This document shows, in pieces, positions 54,562 through 64,000 of a stretch of DNA of 64,000 nucleotides (its first letter is position 1; each line of letters starts with the position of its first letter). This DNA comes from Streptococcus equi subsp. equi (GTDB taxonomy: Bacteria > Bacillota > Bacilli > Lactobacillales > Streptococcaceae), in the NCBI GenBank assembly GCA_900637675.1, contig LR134389.1:1178001-1242000 (forward strand), in the 5' to 3' direction. A model generated the notes under the pieces. That model was not told the origin of the DNA. It worked only from the letters and a program-made list of their open reading frames with translations, and did no database searches. Position numbers and translations under genes: made by a program.

Positions 54562-54622
54562 AACTATTATTGTTAGATACATCTAACAATAATAGTTTAA
54601 TCCTTCTAACATAAAAAGTCAA
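54562..54622 (-). promoter_or_regulatory. Siderophore operon promoter with overlapping palindromic operator
   Basis: Arms AACTATTATTGTTAGAT (54562-54578) and its exact reverse complement (54581-54597) are separated by two bases. On the minus strand -35 TTGACT (54617-54622), a 17-base spacer and -10 TAAACT (54594-54599) can be read, so the operator covers the -10 box and start region. The core TTAGAT..ATCTAA resembles DtxR/MntR-type sites. Regulation by the adjacent EqbA fits. Confidence 0.8.
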
Positions 54623-54676
54623 TACATTTACACTGTTTTATAGTTATATTTTCTATATCTAAAAGGCTTGAAGAAA

Positions 54677-55132
54677 CTAAGTTATATACCTTTTATAATT
54701 ATCAAAAAATAAAGAACATACAATTTTAAAAATTAATTGCATGTTCTTTCTCTTATATCTTGTCTTCAAAATATTTTTAATTTTATTGAAAGTATCCTTT
54801 GATATTATGTGTTCAATTTGACAGGCTTCTATTTCAGCTATCTTCTCATCTACACCAATATGTTTAAAAACTTGTGTCAAATAGATATGTTTTTCATATA
54901 ACTCGACTGCTAAAGTCCTTCCCTTTGATGTAAATCTAACAATTTTATCATCACCATATTTAATGTAACCCTTTTTTTCAAGATTTCTCAACATATGTGT
55001 TACAGTTGCTCTTGCAACCCCAAGTTTATCTACTATATCTATATTTCTTACTTCGTCTCGCTCTAAGTATAGAGTATAAATATTTTCCAAATAATTTTGT
55101 TCTACATATTCCTTATGATATATTTTATTCAT
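54677..55132 (-). CDS. eqbA: DtxR/MntR-family metal-dependent repressor
   Basis: 151 residues: winged helix-turn-helix (VRNIDIVDKLGVARATVTHMLRNLEKKGYIKY, about 28-60) followed by the dimerization/metal domain with EKHIYLTQVF, EIEACQIEHIIS carrying the Cys/Glu/His metal ligands typical of the family. It lacks a C-terminal SH3-like domain, as MntR-size members do. It lies upstream of the operon on the same strand, with the operator between. EqbA is known as the iron-dependent repressor of the equibactin genes. Intact. Confidence 0.88.
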   Translation of the reverse strand: MNKIYHKEYVEQNYLENIYTLYLERDEVRNIDIVDKLGVARATVTHMLRNLEKKGYIKYGDDKIVRFTSKGRTLAVELYEKHIYLTQVFKHIGVDEKIAEIEACQIEHIISKDTFNKIKNILKTRYKRKNMQLIFKIVCSLFFDNYKRYIT

Positions 55133-55193
55133 AAACTCATCTAACTTATCCCTTCTAATTATTCTTTAAATCAACATTCTTATTATTGTTATA

Positions 55194-55346
55194 CTACTTT
55201 TTTTTATACCAAATTTTATCATAACCAATCATAAACATAAAAATTCCGAATACTTCATACCATATATTCGCTAATTCATTATATATGTTTTTTTCTTTTT
55301 GAGCAAGCACAGTAAATGCATATGCACTTACGAAAAAAATTGACAT
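55194..55346 (-). CDS. Short hydrophobic open frame, doubtful
   Basis: 50-residue frame (MSIFFVSAYAFTVL...KIWYKKK) with two hydrophobic stretches but no clear ribosome site. It may be the tail of an eroded membrane-protein gene between eqbA and the mobilization genes. I do not recognise it. Confidence 0.25.
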   Translation of the reverse strand: MSIFFVSAYAFTVLAQKEKNIYNELANIWYEVFGIFMFMIGYDKIWYKKK

Positions 55347-55390
55347 AGCCCTTGCTTTTGCATCGGACTATTTTCCTCAATTTTAGCTTG

Positions 55391-55406
55391 TTGGGGGAAT
55401 CCCCAA
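55391..55406. other. GC-rich inverted repeat, candidate oriT part
   Basis: TTGGGG-GAAT-CCCCAA stands out in very AT-rich sequence, about 280 bases before mobC and the relaxase gene. Transfer origins usually lie close to these genes and contain such repeats. No nic site can be assigned from sequence alone. Confidence 0.35.
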
Positions 55407-55485
55407 ACCCCTGTGAAATCAATCTTATTTGTAATTATTATCTTAAATTTTTCCATAAATTTATCCGTATATTACCTCTCTTTCA

Positions 55486-55514
55486 TTGAATTTTTCTCCA
55501 ACAAATGATATAAT
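55486..55514 (+). promoter_or_regulatory. Promoter of the mobC-relaxase operon
   Basis: TTGAAT (55486-55491), 17-base spacer, TATAAT (55509-55514). A leader of about 150 bases with a hairpin follows before mobC. Confidence 0.65.
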
Positions 55515-55574
55515 ACTCTTGAAATTTAAATAAGAATTTTATCTCTTAACAGGAGATTTCTTGACAAAGAAATA

Positions 55575-55626
55575 TAAAAATGAAACCTGTATATCAAGTT
55601 TGTACTTGATTTTACAGGTTTTTTCT
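55575..55626 (+). promoter_or_regulatory. Leader hairpin with embedded short peptide, possible attenuator
   Basis: Between the promoter and mobC, AAACCTGTA-ATCAAGT pairs with ACTTGAT-TTACAGGTTT around a TTGT loop (about 55583-55622), followed by T-rich sequence: a strong terminator form. A nine-codon frame MKPVYQVCT starts at about 55580 and covers the 5' arm. This could be a terminator/antiterminator or just an upstream terminator. Confidence 0.55.
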
Positions 55627-55667
55627 TTTGTAAACTTTTAATACATCTATGAATTGGAGGTTATACT

Positions 55668-56036
55668 ATGGCAAACAGAACAAGAAATAATGGAATATAC
55701 CTTATGCTTTCTGATGATGAACTTGAAATTTTGAATAAAAAATATGAACTGTCCGGTTGTAAAAGTTTAAGACAGTTTATTATGAAGTGCATCCTTGAAA
55801 AAGATATTTTTGTACTGGATATGAAAGTGTTTAAGGAGATGTCTACAAATATCGGAAGGATTACAGGTAGCATCAATCAGATTGCAAAAAGGGTAAATTC
55901 AACTGCTGTAATTTACAAAGATGACATCAATGATTTGAAAAAGCTCTTGGAAAAACAAGGAAAAGACATCTACTTTCTTCGTAAAAAGCTATATGAATTA
56001 GGGAATTTTGGAACAAGTGGTACGGAGGAAATCTAA
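55668..56036 (+). CDS. MobC-like relaxosome accessory protein
   Basis: 122 residues with an N-terminal ribbon-helix-helix-like segment (NGIYLMLSDDELEILNKKYELSGCKSLRQFIMKCI) and a C-terminal MobC-type stretch (TNIGRITGSINQIAKRVNST), which helps the relaxase act at oriT. GGAGG lies 8 bases before the ATG. Its stop overlaps the relaxase start by one base. Confidence 0.85.
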   Translation: MANRTRNNGIYLMLSDDELEILNKKYELSGCKSLRQFIMKCILEKDIFVLDMKVFKEMSTNIGRITGSINQIAKRVNSTAVIYKDDINDLKKLLEKQGKDIYFLRKKLYELGNFGTSGTEEI

Positions 56037-57409
56037 TGGCAGTTACAAAAATTCATCCGATAGAAAAAACACTTTATCTAGCATTAGACTATATTATGAA
56101 TGAAGATAAAACCGATGAAAAAATCCTTATCTCCTCTTTTGGCTGCAATCCCAAAACAGCCCATCTTGAATTTGAACATACAAAAAAAGAATGTAATTCC
56201 AAAGCAAAAATCTTGGCAAGGCATCTAATTCAAGCCTTCGCTCCAGGAGAAACTACACCTGAGCAGGCACACCAAATCGGACTGGATCTATGTGAGAGAG
56301 TCTTGAGGGGAAAGTATGAATATGTCCTTACAACACATATCGACAAGGGGCATCTACACAATCATATTCTGTTTAACAATGTCAGCTTTGAAACAGGAAA
56401 GGCATATCAAAGTAATAAGAGAAGTTATCATCAAATCCGAACGGTCAGTGATGATTTATGTAGAGAAAATGGCTTGTCAGTTATTGATGAAAACTACAAA
56501 AAATTTAAAAACAGATACTCTACAAATGGTAAAACCTATATGGAATATACCGAATTTAAGAAAGGAAACTCTTGGAAGAATAAACTACAACTTACTATTG
56601 ATAAAGCTGTTTTAAAATCCAAAACTTACGAGGAATTTCTAAAGACAATGGAGGATTTCGGTTATGAAATCAAAATAGGAAAATACCTTTCCTTCCGACA
56701 TAAAGATAAAAGAGATAAGGGAAGATTTACCAGAGCGAAAGCATCTACTTTAGGGGAAGATTATACAAAAGAGAGAATCAAGGAACGAATCGAAGATTCA
56801 AATAAGCAAAATATTTATGTTAATCAGGAATATCATTATGAAAAACGCTCCTACAAGAAACCGGATACTATTGTAGATATGAAAAACAATGAAAAGGTAA
56901 AATCATCTAAGGGATATGAAGTATGGGCAGGTAAACATAATATGAAAACTATGGCATCTGCCTTAAATGAAATGAGAAAATCAGGTATTAACTCCTACGA
57001 GGAATTAGATTTAAAATTAAAGAAAGTGGCATCAGATAGACAACAATTATTGGATCATATAAAGCAAATAGAAAAAGAAATGAAGTCCATTTATTCTGTA
57101 ATAGAAAATAAAAATACGATTTCTGAAAATCAACTAACCTATGATATGTATATAAAAGATAAGGAAAACAAAGCCTTTTATGAAGAATATAAATCACAGA
57201 TCATCGCCTATGAAACAGCTATGAAAAGTCTTAAAAATTCAAAGCTTCAAACATTGAGCATTAAAAATTTATCTGATAAATATATGCTTTTAGAACAAGA
57301 AAAAACTACACTTATGGGAGAATATTCCTCTCAAAACTCTATGCTTCGCAAGCTGCAACAAGCAAAGAAAAATACAGATTTATACCTTGATAACAGCCTT
57401 GAAAAATAA
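56036..57409 (+). CDS. Relaxase/mobilization nuclease, MOBP type
   Basis: 457 residues. The N-terminal relaxase domain shows the metal-binding three-histidine motif HIDKGHLHNH (residues 101-110) and YVLTTHID before it; a catalytic tyrosine would lie in the first 25 residues (Tyr14 or Tyr19). The C-terminal half is rich in Lys/Glu and predicted coiled coil. It nicks oriT and pilots the strand during conjugation. GGAGG precedes the start. Intact, so the element may keep or lend mobilization ability. Confidence 0.9.
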   Translation: MAVTKIHPIEKTLYLALDYIMNEDKTDEKILISSFGCNPKTAHLEFEHTKKECNSKAKILARHLIQAFAPGETTPEQAHQIGLDLCERVLRGKYEYVLTTHIDKGHLHNHILFNNVSFETGKAYQSNKRSYHQIRTVSDDLCRENGLSVIDENYKKFKNRYSTNGKTYMEYTEFKKGNSWKNKLQLTIDKAVLKSKTYEEFLKTMEDFGYEIKIGKYLSFRHKDKRDKGRFTRAKASTLGEDYTKERIKERIEDSNKQNIYVNQEYHYEKRSYKKPDTIVDMKNNEKVKSSKGYEVWAGKHNMKTMASALNEMRKSGINSYEELDLKLKKVASDRQQLLDHIKQIEKEMKSIYSVIENKNTISENQLTYDMYIKDKENKAFYEEYKSQIIAYETAMKSLKNSKLQTLSIKNLSDKYMLLEQEKTTLMGEYSSQNSMLRKLQQAKKNTDLYLDNSLEK

Positions 57410-57415
57410 AAAAAG

Positions 57416-57460
57416 AAGGAGATTATCCCTACCCATATTTCAGGTAAGAATAATCTCCTT
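57416..57460. terminator. Convergent terminator hairpin
   Basis: Eleven-base stem AAGGAGATTAT / ATAATCTCCTT between the convergent relaxase and membrane-protein genes. The T-tract is on the minus strand (CTTTTTTTA after the stem), so it mainly serves the gene at 57518. Confidence 0.75.
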
Positions 57461-57517
57461 ACTTGCTCTCAAATTGATAAAAGTATATTTTCTACAATAT
57501 TTCACAATAATATTTTC

Positions 57518-57958
57518 TTATTTGTCGTGTGTTTCTACAAGATAGTCCTCTCTTCTTTTCCACACAACCAAAGAAATAATAGCGATTATAATATAATTGA
57601 CCACTTGATTCATAAAGCTGTTGTTTAAAAGTGGCAGAAAATAGGATTTTTCAGTTGTAATAAATCCATTCACCAGGAGGCAATATACAATCATAGAGCT
57701 AAAAAATGAAATAGCTAAATTTAAGATTTTCCCTAACACTCTAAATTTTTTGTGTATGAACTGAAATAGAATAGAATATATTATTACTACCAATATTGCT
57801 GCCAGAATATCCCAAAAATATATAGCATATCCGGATGAGAATTTCACTGAAAAGTAGTGGTGGGTATAGTACCAGCTTGCTATAAATACCACAAGTTTAT
57901 CCAGTGCAAACAGGCTAATTTTTACAAATGTTGCTCCTGCAAATAGAATGACTCCCAA
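57518..57958 (-). CDS. ICE membrane protein of unknown function
   Basis: 146 residues with four or five hydrophobic helices (about 5-25, 45-65, 75-95, 115-135) and a basic C-terminus (WKRREDYLVETHDK). No family recognised. It stands alone between two terminators in the conjugation module, on the same strand as the helicase genes. Confidence 0.6.
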   Translation of the reverse strand: MGVILFAGATFVKISLFALDKLVVFIASWYYTHHYFSVKFSSGYAIYFWDILAAILVVIIYSILFQFIHKKFRVLGKILNLAISFFSSMIVYCLLVNGFITTEKSYFLPLLNNSFMNQVVNYIIIAIISLVVWKRREDYLVETHDK

Positions 57959-58106
57959 ATATAGTATAATTAAGGCTATAAAAGAATAACCAATCCAATC
58001 ATATCATTCACCTCTCTATCAAAATAATCTTCTTTTTCTTATAATATAACGCTCCTGTTATAGTTTATCAAACCTTTATTTTTCCATTTCTAATAAAAAA
58101 ACAAAG

Positions 58107-58153
58107 AAAAATAGTGGATAAACAGCCCTATCAGCTATTTACCCACTATTTTT
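58107..58153 (-). terminator. Terminator after the SSB-like gene
   Basis: Long imperfect stem AATAGTGG-TAAA-AGC / GCT-TTTA-CCACTATT with T-rich sequence following on the minus strand, directly after the stop at 58160. Confidence 0.7.
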
Positions 58154-58159
58154 ATAATT

Positions 58160-59119
58160 TTATCTCTCTATATTTTTATCTTTTTTGACACTGACCTGTT
58201 CCTTTGATTTTTCGCCTGCCTTTTCCTTATACTCTTTTAACTTGCCAAGTGCTGACGGTTTCTTTACATCCTTTGCATTTTGATTTGTTTTGCTCTGTTC
58301 TTTGGCTTTTAACAGCTTTGCAGAATAAACTTTAAGAGATGTATATTCCTTTCCGTCCTTTCCCTGACTGATTTTTTCTTTTCCGAATACATGAACAAAA
58401 TCTCCTTTTTTCAAATTTTCTACACTACTTACCTTATCGTTATAGGCTAAACAGTTGGTATATTTTACATTTCCCTCCTTGTCATTTTCAGCAACTGCAA
58501 AACTTGCAACAGTAAAATCTCTACCATCTTTCGATGTCAAATTTTTAATGTCTATATCTGAAGCAATATTGCCATTGATATTTACAGTATTTGCTTTTTC
58601 CTTATTTTCATTTGACTTCTCACTCGTAGTATTATTGTCCTCCTTTACATTTTCCTCATCGGATAAAACACTATTCTTATCCTGTATTTCGCTTTCTAAA
58701 TCAGGTGCTTCAATCTCATTTTCATCTATATAATGATAAAATTTTTCATCAACCAAACCCATAATTTTATCATTCATATAATTATCATAAGCAGCATCAA
58801 GAGTATCCTCATTTTCTATTCCTGTTTCAAGAGACAGAATTCCTTTGACAAAATCGCTATGATTATACTCTGCTAAAAAAGATAAGGTCTCTTTCATCGT
58901 TTCAAAATTATTGTTTTGTATATCGGAAATGCTTTTTAAATCATTTGCATATCGCCCATTATCCCATTCAAATTTTCCGCTTTCCTTGTTTTCTTTAATC
59001 CCTGTTGCAAGTACAAACTGAGTACCTGAAAACAGTACCGCCTGATTATCTTTCACATCCAAAACTGTTGTGTTTTCACTTAATGCTGTTTTTACAATAT
59101 CGCCTTTTTCTAATTTCAT
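58160..59119 (-). CDS. ICE protein with C-terminal SSB-like OB domain
   Basis: 319 residues. The N-terminal ~150 residues are acidic and of unknown type (KGDIVKTALSENTTVLDV...). An Asn/Glu/Lys-rich linker follows (~150-175), then an OB-fold segment resembling single-strand binding proteins (VNINGNIASDIDIKNL..., FTVASFAVAEND, FVHVFGKEKIS, YTSLKVYSAKLL). A lysine-rich tail ends it. Probably protects transferred DNA with the neighbouring helicase. Its start overlaps the gene at 59116. Confidence 0.65.
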   Translation of the reverse strand: MKLEKGDIVKTALSENTTVLDVKDNQAVLFSGTQFVLATGIKENKESGKFEWDNGRYANDLKSISDIQNNNFETMKETLSFLAEYNHSDFVKGILSLETGIENEDTLDAAYDNYMNDKIMGLVDEKFYHYIDENEIEAPDLESEIQDKNSVLSDEENVKEDNNTTSEKSNENKEKANTVNINGNIASDIDIKNLTSKDGRDFTVASFAVAENDKEGNVKYTNCLAYNDKVSSVENLKKGDFVHVFGKEKISQGKDGKEYTSLKVYSAKLLKAKEQSKTNQNAKDVKKPSALGKLKEYKEKAGEKSKEQVSVKKDKNIER

Positions 59120-59598
59120 ATTTTTACCTCCTGTACTTTTACTTGTATGTTTTCTTCTAATTCTTTATCAATAATATTTTTAATACTTTCTTTTATCGCT
59201 TCTAAATATCCCTTCCTTTTCAAACTATCATAAAAATCATTAAGGGTATCGAAATCCTCGATACCCTTAATAGTAGATATTGTTAGTTTTATATCCATAT
59301 CCTCATAACCCGGATATTTTTTTTGATTAAATTCGTATACCTTATTTTTCATTTTAGTGAATTCATCTCTGATATACATAGAGTTAATATTTACATCTGT
59401 TTCTAAGAGTTTTTTTATCGTGTTTATAGACAAGGTTTTGGATTTTGGAAACTCTATATTCTCCGGTGTGCGAATTATCGTTTTAAATAAGTTTTCTTCT
59501 ATTTTTTCAAAATATCTTACGGAATAGTTATACTCCTCATTTTCAAAAAGTTTCTGCATTTCTCTATCCGTTGCTCTAATATTTTTGTGATATTCCAA
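59116..59598 (-). CDS. ICE protein of unknown function next to the helicase
   Basis: 160 residues, mixed charge, no membrane helices, not recognised. Tightly packed: one base from the helicase gene above and a 4-base overlap with the SSB-like gene below, so all three are one operon. Confidence 0.7.
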   Translation of the reverse strand: MEYHKNIRATDREMQKLFENEEYNYSVRYFEKIEENLFKTIIRTPENIEFPKSKTLSINTIKKLLETDVNINSMYIRDEFTKMKNKVYEFNQKKYPGYEDMDIKLTISTIKGIEDFDTLNDFYDSLKRKGYLEAIKESIKNIIDKELEENIQVKVQEVKI

Positions 59599-62500
59599 CT
59601 ATCTAACCTCCTCCTTACACTCTATCTTTCTATCAATATTTTCATTTTGTAGGCCTCCTTTCTTTATCTTTTCTTTGAAGTATCCAAGCCTATCCATTAC
59701 GGATGCTTTTTCTTTTTTATCCAAATCTCCAAAACTTTGTACTTTACTATCTCTAAAGTCTGCATCATACCTGTCCATTACTCCATCTAAATCCATATCC
59801 TTTGAAAGCGGATCATAGAAATTACCATCGTCATCAATTTCAAGTCCAAGTGATGCTTTTAACTTTTCTTCATCCACATATACCAGCTCATTAAAATCCC
59901 AAAAACCTATGTTCGTTTTGATTTGTATAAGTTCCTTCGTATCACTTGCATTAAGTGGATCGTAAGTATACTGAAAACTGTCAATTAAAGTATTGTCTAC
60001 ATAAGTGTTCATCTTGTAATTGATTAAATCAAGACTTGTCTGTATCTCATGCTTTTCATCCGGTGTAGTCGTATATGCCAAACCTATATCTGTCAAGTCA
60101 GGAAACATTGTATCGAAATCTTCTATACTGTGTGCTTCATCATATTCTTTATTTAGAAAATGAATCAGTTCTTCCTTCACTTCTTCCAAAAGTGGATTTT
60201 TCTCCTCTTTTAAATCTCCTTTTTGTCCCATATCAAGCAAATTATTTACCTCAGCAAGTCTTAACGTCTTTTCTTTTAAAAGCTCTGCCTGTGGAAATTT
60301 CTTTTTTATTTCAAGCTTCGCCGTTTCAAGTTGATTCTCGGTATCTTTAAGTTTTCCAAGTGTCTGCTCCAATCTCTCAGGCATCCTATCAAGTACATTA
60401 TCCATTCGGGTGATATTTCCGATTTCATCCGTTCCAAACTCCCCATAATGATTTTCTTCTCCCTTCAGATTGAATTTATACTGATTGGAGAACCTGTCAT
60501 AATATGCGAACAAATCGAAATTTCTATATTCTCCGATTTTTACTTCCTCAGAACGAAAATCATCTAATTTTTTTATTCCTTTTATCTTGTTTATTAAGAA
60601 CTCTCCGGCTTGCTTTTTATCGGTATATTTTTTCCCATTTAAAGTTAAAGATGTGAATTTTGATATTGCTTCTTTATCTGCTTTTATCCCCACTTGTTTT
60701 TCATTTTCACCCATATTTTCTAAAGTAGTCTGATCATATTTTTCTAGTTTTTCCTCCCTATACGGTTCCACTTTTTCTATATCCTTTTTCAAATTTTCTA
60801 TTTTTTCTTTTAGACTTTTAATTTCTTTTGGATATACTTTTACAACCTTATCTTCCATTTTATATAGGTTGGATTTAAAATTGGACTCCAGCATTTTAAG
60901 TTTACTTACCTCAACATCAAGGTCCATTTTTTCACGAATAAGCGGATTTCCTGTTGCAAGTGCTTTAATCTCCGCATAATTTAATGTAGCTTCATCAATA
61001 TCCTCCGCTACTCTTACAGGTGTCTTTGAATTCATTATTTGAGATATATAAGTTTGCTTGGTTTCAAGTGTTTGGAAAAGATACGCATCAAAGGTATTTT
61101 CCGTAATATAACGAAAGATATGAACATCATCATTTTCATTACCTTGCCTTACAATTCTTCCTTTTCTCTGCTCCAAATCCGCAGGCCTCCAGGGTACATC
61201 GAGATCATGGGTAGCAATCAATTTATTTTGAGCATTTGTCCCTGCTCCCATTTTCTGCGTTGAACCGAGAAGCACACGAATTTCACCCTTTCGTACCTTA
61301 TCGAAAATCTTATCTTTTTCTTTGTTGTTCTTTGCGTTATGAATAAACTCTGTTTCATTTTTAGGAATCCCCATTTTTGTCAGCTTCTCCTTTATATCAT
61401 CATAAATATTAAATTCACTTGATGGTGTTGACATATCACAAAAAACTAATTGTGTGGACTTCTCATCCCTATATTTATCCCAAATACTGAATATATTATT
61501 TACACAGGTATTTACTTTACTGTTCGGATCATCAGGAAGTAATGGATTAATTAACCTTTGGTCAAGTGCCATTTTCTTTCCGTCATTAGTAATCAGAAGC
61601 ATATTATCGACAGAGGAATCCACCTGTTTTCCTCTAACCTTATCAGCTCTCTCAGAAAAAGTTTCAAGGATTTGTTTTTGTTCTTCTGTCGGTTTGGTTT
61701 TTATCGTTTCATAATGAGCATTTGGAACGGGAAGATTTAATACATCAGCAGTCTTTATATCCATAAACTGCTTGACCATATTCATCAGTTCCGGAAGGTT
61801 ATAAAATTTTGCAAATCTTGTCTTGCTTCGATATCCGTTCCCTTCAGGATTAAGTTCAATTGCTGTAACAGTTTCTCCAAAAGTAGATGCCCAAGAATCA
61901 AAGTGTTGCAAGTGCATTTTTTTAAGTTCGTCATATTGGAGATAACGCTGCATGGTATAAAGCTCTGCCATAGAATTGCTCACAGGGGTTCCTGTCGCAA
62001 ATACAATACCCTTATTACCGGTAATTTCATCCATATATCTGCACTTCATCAGCATATCACTTGATTTTTGAGAATCTGTGGTTGTAATTCCTGCTACATT
62101 ACGCATTTTTGTAAAAACGTACAAATTTTTAAAAGCATGAACTTCGTCTACAAATAGCTTGTCTATCCCCAATTCTTCAAAGGTTACGACATCATCTTTT
62201 CTATAATCATCATTTAATTTCTTTAGTTTTGCCTCCAGTCCTTTTTTCGTTTTTTCAAGCTGCTTAACGGTGAATTTCTGATCTCTATTCCTTTTATATT
62301 CTTCGATAAAATCTATAATTTCATCAATCTGACTTTGAAGTTCATACTCCTGTCGCTGCTTTGAAATTGGAATCTTTTCAAACTGCGAATGCCCTATAAT
62401 TACCGCATCATAATCACCGGTTGCAATCCTTGAGCAAAATCTTTTTCTTTTATCTGGTGTAAAGTCTTTTTCTGTTGCACAAAGAATATTTGCTGCCGGA

Positions 62501-64000
62501 TACAGTTCATTAAACTCTCTACCAAACTGTTCTACAATATGGTTTGGAACTACAAACATTGACTTGTTACTCATTCCAAGCCTTTTAGACTCCATAGCAA
62601 TTCCTATCATCTCAAAAGTCTTTCCAGCTCCAACTTCATGTGCAAGTAGGGTGTTTCCACCGAAAAGTCCTCTAGCAATCGCATCTCTTTGATGAGGTCT
62701 AAGCTCTATTTCAGGATTCATTCCGTCAAAAGTTAAATTACTTCCATCATATTCTCTAAGCCTTATCGAATTGAATTTCTCATTGTATTCTTTTACAAGC
62801 CTTGTTCTTCTGTCTATATCATCGAAAATCCAATTTTTAAACTCTTCTTTGATAATTTCCTGTTTACTTCTTGCAAGCATCGTTTCTTTTTGATTTAGTA
62901 CAGAACTTTTCTTTCCGTTTTCATCAATGACTTGATCATATACATTGGTATCTCTAAGGTTTAATGTATCTTCAATCAGTTTATATGCACTTACTCTGCT
63001 TGTTCCGTATGTGAAATTGGCAAGGTCGTTTCCTTTATCTATACTTTTACCTTCAACTCTGTACTCCCCTGTAAAATTGGTATATTTAATATCAATATTC
63101 CATCTATTAGATGCCGATGTTTTTAGAAGATGGAACATAAAGCTCTTATAATCTTTCTCAGGTATCCAAGTTGCTCCCATTCTAACGGTTATTTCACTTG
63201 CCTCAAGCTCCTTTGGCATTACTTCTAGCAGCTTTTGTCTTTGGTAATTTAAACTGGACAGTTCTTTTTTTAAAGTCTCACTACCCTGTTTCAGTACATC
63301 TGCATCAATATTTTCAAGCTGTTCATTTTGTTCAAATTCATGTTCTACATTCTTTATATACGAATCTATTACTTCTATTTTATCTCTGATATTTCCAGAT
63401 AAATATTCATCAGCAGTTACGTAAGATCTTGAAAAATCTCCCAAGTCTATGGCTGAAGAAAAAGGAGTCGTATCACTTGGATCAAATCCATCTAAATTTA
63501 AGAATATTTCTCCCTTTAATCCTTCAATGATTTCTCCTCTTGTTTTTTCAGTGAGCTTTTCCATATACTCGAAATTGACTTTCCCTTTTTGAGAAATAGA
63601 TAGGATAAGTGCTTCTGTCAGATTGTCGGTATGCTCTATGGCTACTGCTTTTTTTATTGTTCTTTTTGTAAAGATATCGGATTTTTCTATAAAGTTTCCT
63701 TCTTTATCCAGCTTTTCCAAAGTGGACAGTAAAGAATAATTAGCGTCTTCACGAAACAGTTTTTTATTCGCCTTACTGTTTAAAATTCCGTATTTCTTGG
63801 AAAACTCATCATAAATACGATTTAACTCCCCTTGCTTCTCCTTAATTTCCGTATCGGAATAATCTTCTTTTTGATAAGCAATTACCTGTCTTAATGCTTT
63901 TTCTATTCCAAGATATGCCCTTACTTTTTCCTCATCATTTTTATTTAAATTCAATTTTTGCATAACGGAATTTTCTCTAAAATATACCTTATCATCAATT
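59599..64000 (-). CDS. Very large SNF2/DEAD-like helicase of the ICE, 5' end outside window
   Basis: At least 1466 residues in view; the frame is open to the window edge ([11 protein letters not shown] before the first ATG at 63963), so the real protein is longer. In elements of this class such proteins often carry an N-terminal DNA methylase part, which cannot be seen here. Helicase motifs: [14 protein letters not shown] (Walker A, ~residue 445 from 63963), [10 protein letters not shown] (DEVH box), [12 protein letters not shown], and motif [15 protein letters not shown]. Roles suggested for this class are DNA processing and anti-restriction during conjugation. No frameshift in 4.4 kb. Confidence 0.88.
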   Translation of the reverse strand, partial: IDDKVYFRENSVMQKLNLNKNDEEKVRAYLGIEKALRQVIAYQKEDYSDTEIKEKQGELNRIYDEFSKKYGILNSKANKKLFREDANYSLLSTLEKLDKEGNFIEKSDIFTKRTIKKAVAIEHTDNLTEALILSISQKGKVNFEYMEKLTEKTRGEIIEGLKGEIFLNLDGFDPSDTTPFSSAIDLGDFSRSYVTADEYLSGNIRDKIEVIDSYIKNVEHEFEQNEQLENIDADVLKQGSETLKKELSSLNYQRQKLLEVMPKELEASEITVRMGATWIPEKDYKSFMFHLLKTSASNRWNIDIKYTNFTGEYRVEGKSIDKGNDLANFTYGTSRVSAYKLIEDTLNLRDTNVYDQVIDENGKKSSVLNQKETMLARSKQEIIKEEFKNWIFDDIDRRTRLVKEYNEKFNSIRLREYDGSNLTFDGMNPEIELRPHQRDAIARGLFGGNTLLAHEVGAGKTFEMIGIAMESKRLGMSNKSMFVVPNHIVEQFGREFNELYPAANILCATEKDFTPDKRKRFCSRIATGDYDAVIIGHSQFEKIPISKQRQEYELQSQIDEIIDFIEEYKRNRDQKFTVKQLEKTKKGLEAKLKKLNDDYRKDDVVTFEELGIDKLFVDEVHAFKNLYVFTKMRNVAGITTTDSQKSSDMLMKCRYMDEITGNKGIVFATGTPVSNSMAELYTMQRYLQYDELKKMHLQHFDSWASTFGETVTAIELNPEGNGYRSKTRFAKFYNLPELMNMVKQFMDIKTADVLNLPVPNAHYETIKTKPTEEQKQILETFSERADKVRGKQVDSSVDNMLLITNDGKKMALDQRLINPLLPDDPNSKVNTCVNNIFSIWDKYRDEKSTQLVFCDMSTPSSEFNIYDDIKEKLTKMGIPKNETEFIHNAKNNKEKDKIFDKVRKGEIRVLLGSTQKMGAGTNAQNKLIATHDLDVPWRPADLEQRKGRIVRQGNENDDVHIFRYITENTFDAYLFQTLETKQTYISQIMNSKTPVRVAEDIDEATLNYAEIKALATGNPLIREKMDLDVEVSKLKMLESNFKSNLYKMEDKVVKVYPKEIKSLKEKIENLKKDIEKVEPYREEKLEKYDQTTLENMGENEKQVGIKADKEAISKFTSLTLNGKKYTDKKQAGEFLINKIKGIKKLDDFRSEEVKIGEYRNFDLFAYYDRFSNQYKFNLKGEENHYGEFGTDEIGNITRMDNVLDRMPERLEQTLGKLKDTENQLETAKLEIKKKFPQAELLKEKTLRLAEVNNLLDMGQKGDLKEEKNPLLEEVKEELIHFLNKEYDEAHSIEDFDTMFPDLTDIGLAYTTTPDEKHEIQTSLDLINYKMNTYVDNTLIDSFQYTYDPLNASDTKELIQIKTNIGFWDFNELVYVDEEKLKASLGLEIDDDGNFYDPLSKDMDLDGVMDRYDADFRDSKVQSFGDLDKKEKASVMDRLGYFKEKIKKGGLQNENIDRKIECKEEVR

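Noticed and set aside
31338..54622. The siderophore cluster as a previously unknown system
   Set aside because: Gene order and domains match the S. equi equibactin locus known from the literature; only details (missing TE serine, EqbF fusion, operator layout) seem worth new attention.
1..64000. CRISPR arrays, tRNA or rRNA genes
   Set aside because: No regularly spaced repeats with unique spacers, no cas-like proteins, and no cloverleaf or rRNA sequence were seen.

Overview
The window looks like the chromosome of a beta-haemolytic streptococcus, most likely Streptococcus equi subsp. equi. Core genes (trmFO, topA, dprA, rnhB, rbgA) have streptococcal character. They are joined to an AT-rich integrative conjugative element (ICE) carrying a yersiniabactin-like nonribosomal siderophore operon whose gene order matches the known S. 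equi equibactin locus (eqbA-eqbN). Species and eqb letters come from recall of that locus, not from a search.

Layout. 1-323: tail of an ISL3-family insertion sequence. 457-13229: citrate fermentation island. One strand carries oadH-oadD-oadB-oadG-citD-citE-citF-citX-oadA (Na+-pumping oxaloacetate decarboxylase and citrate lyase). The divergent side carries citH (citrate transporter), citO (GntR regulator) and citG; citC lies further on, beyond a reverse-strand AbrB-like membrane gene. 13255-16124: two insertion sequences (IS3 family, then ISL3 family) stacked in what was a short gap between the convergent citC and trmFO. 16128-24280: housekeeping block trmFO, a DUF3307 gene, satD, topA, dprA, rnhB, rbgA. 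24872-26689: remains of a bacteriocin export/immunity cassette. 26690-28118: second IS3-family copy, inverted relative to the first. 28119-64000: low-GC ICE, with a truncated large serine recombinase, a sigma-like gene, the siderophore operon (about 31.3-54.6 kb), its DtxR-type regulator, then MobC, a MOBP-type relaxase, an SSB-like protein and a very large helicase running off the window.

How the siderophore genes fit together. EqbD is predicted to activate salicylate and load it on the aryl carrier domain of EqbE (ArCP-Cy-A with embedded methyltransferase-like domain-PCP-Cy-PCP, like HMWP2). EqbG (docking-Cy-MT-PCP-TE-like) resembles the C-terminal half of HMWP1. EqbF (thiazolinyl imide reductase plus methyltransferase), EqbC (phosphopantetheinyl transferase) and EqbB (stand-alone thioesterase) assist. 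EqbK/EqbL resemble YbtP/YbtQ, and EqbH/I/J form an ECF-type transporter. A perfect 36-bp palindrome over the -10 box upstream of eqbB is the likely EqbA operator.

Quality warning. At least fifteen genes or domains are split by single-base shifts, nearly all equal to one missing base in a homopolymer, and one of these is topA. I read these as consensus errors rather than real pseudogenes and annotate the restored genes. Two nonsense codons (ISL3 transposase, bacteriocin ABC ATPase) and the IS-truncated genes look like real damage.
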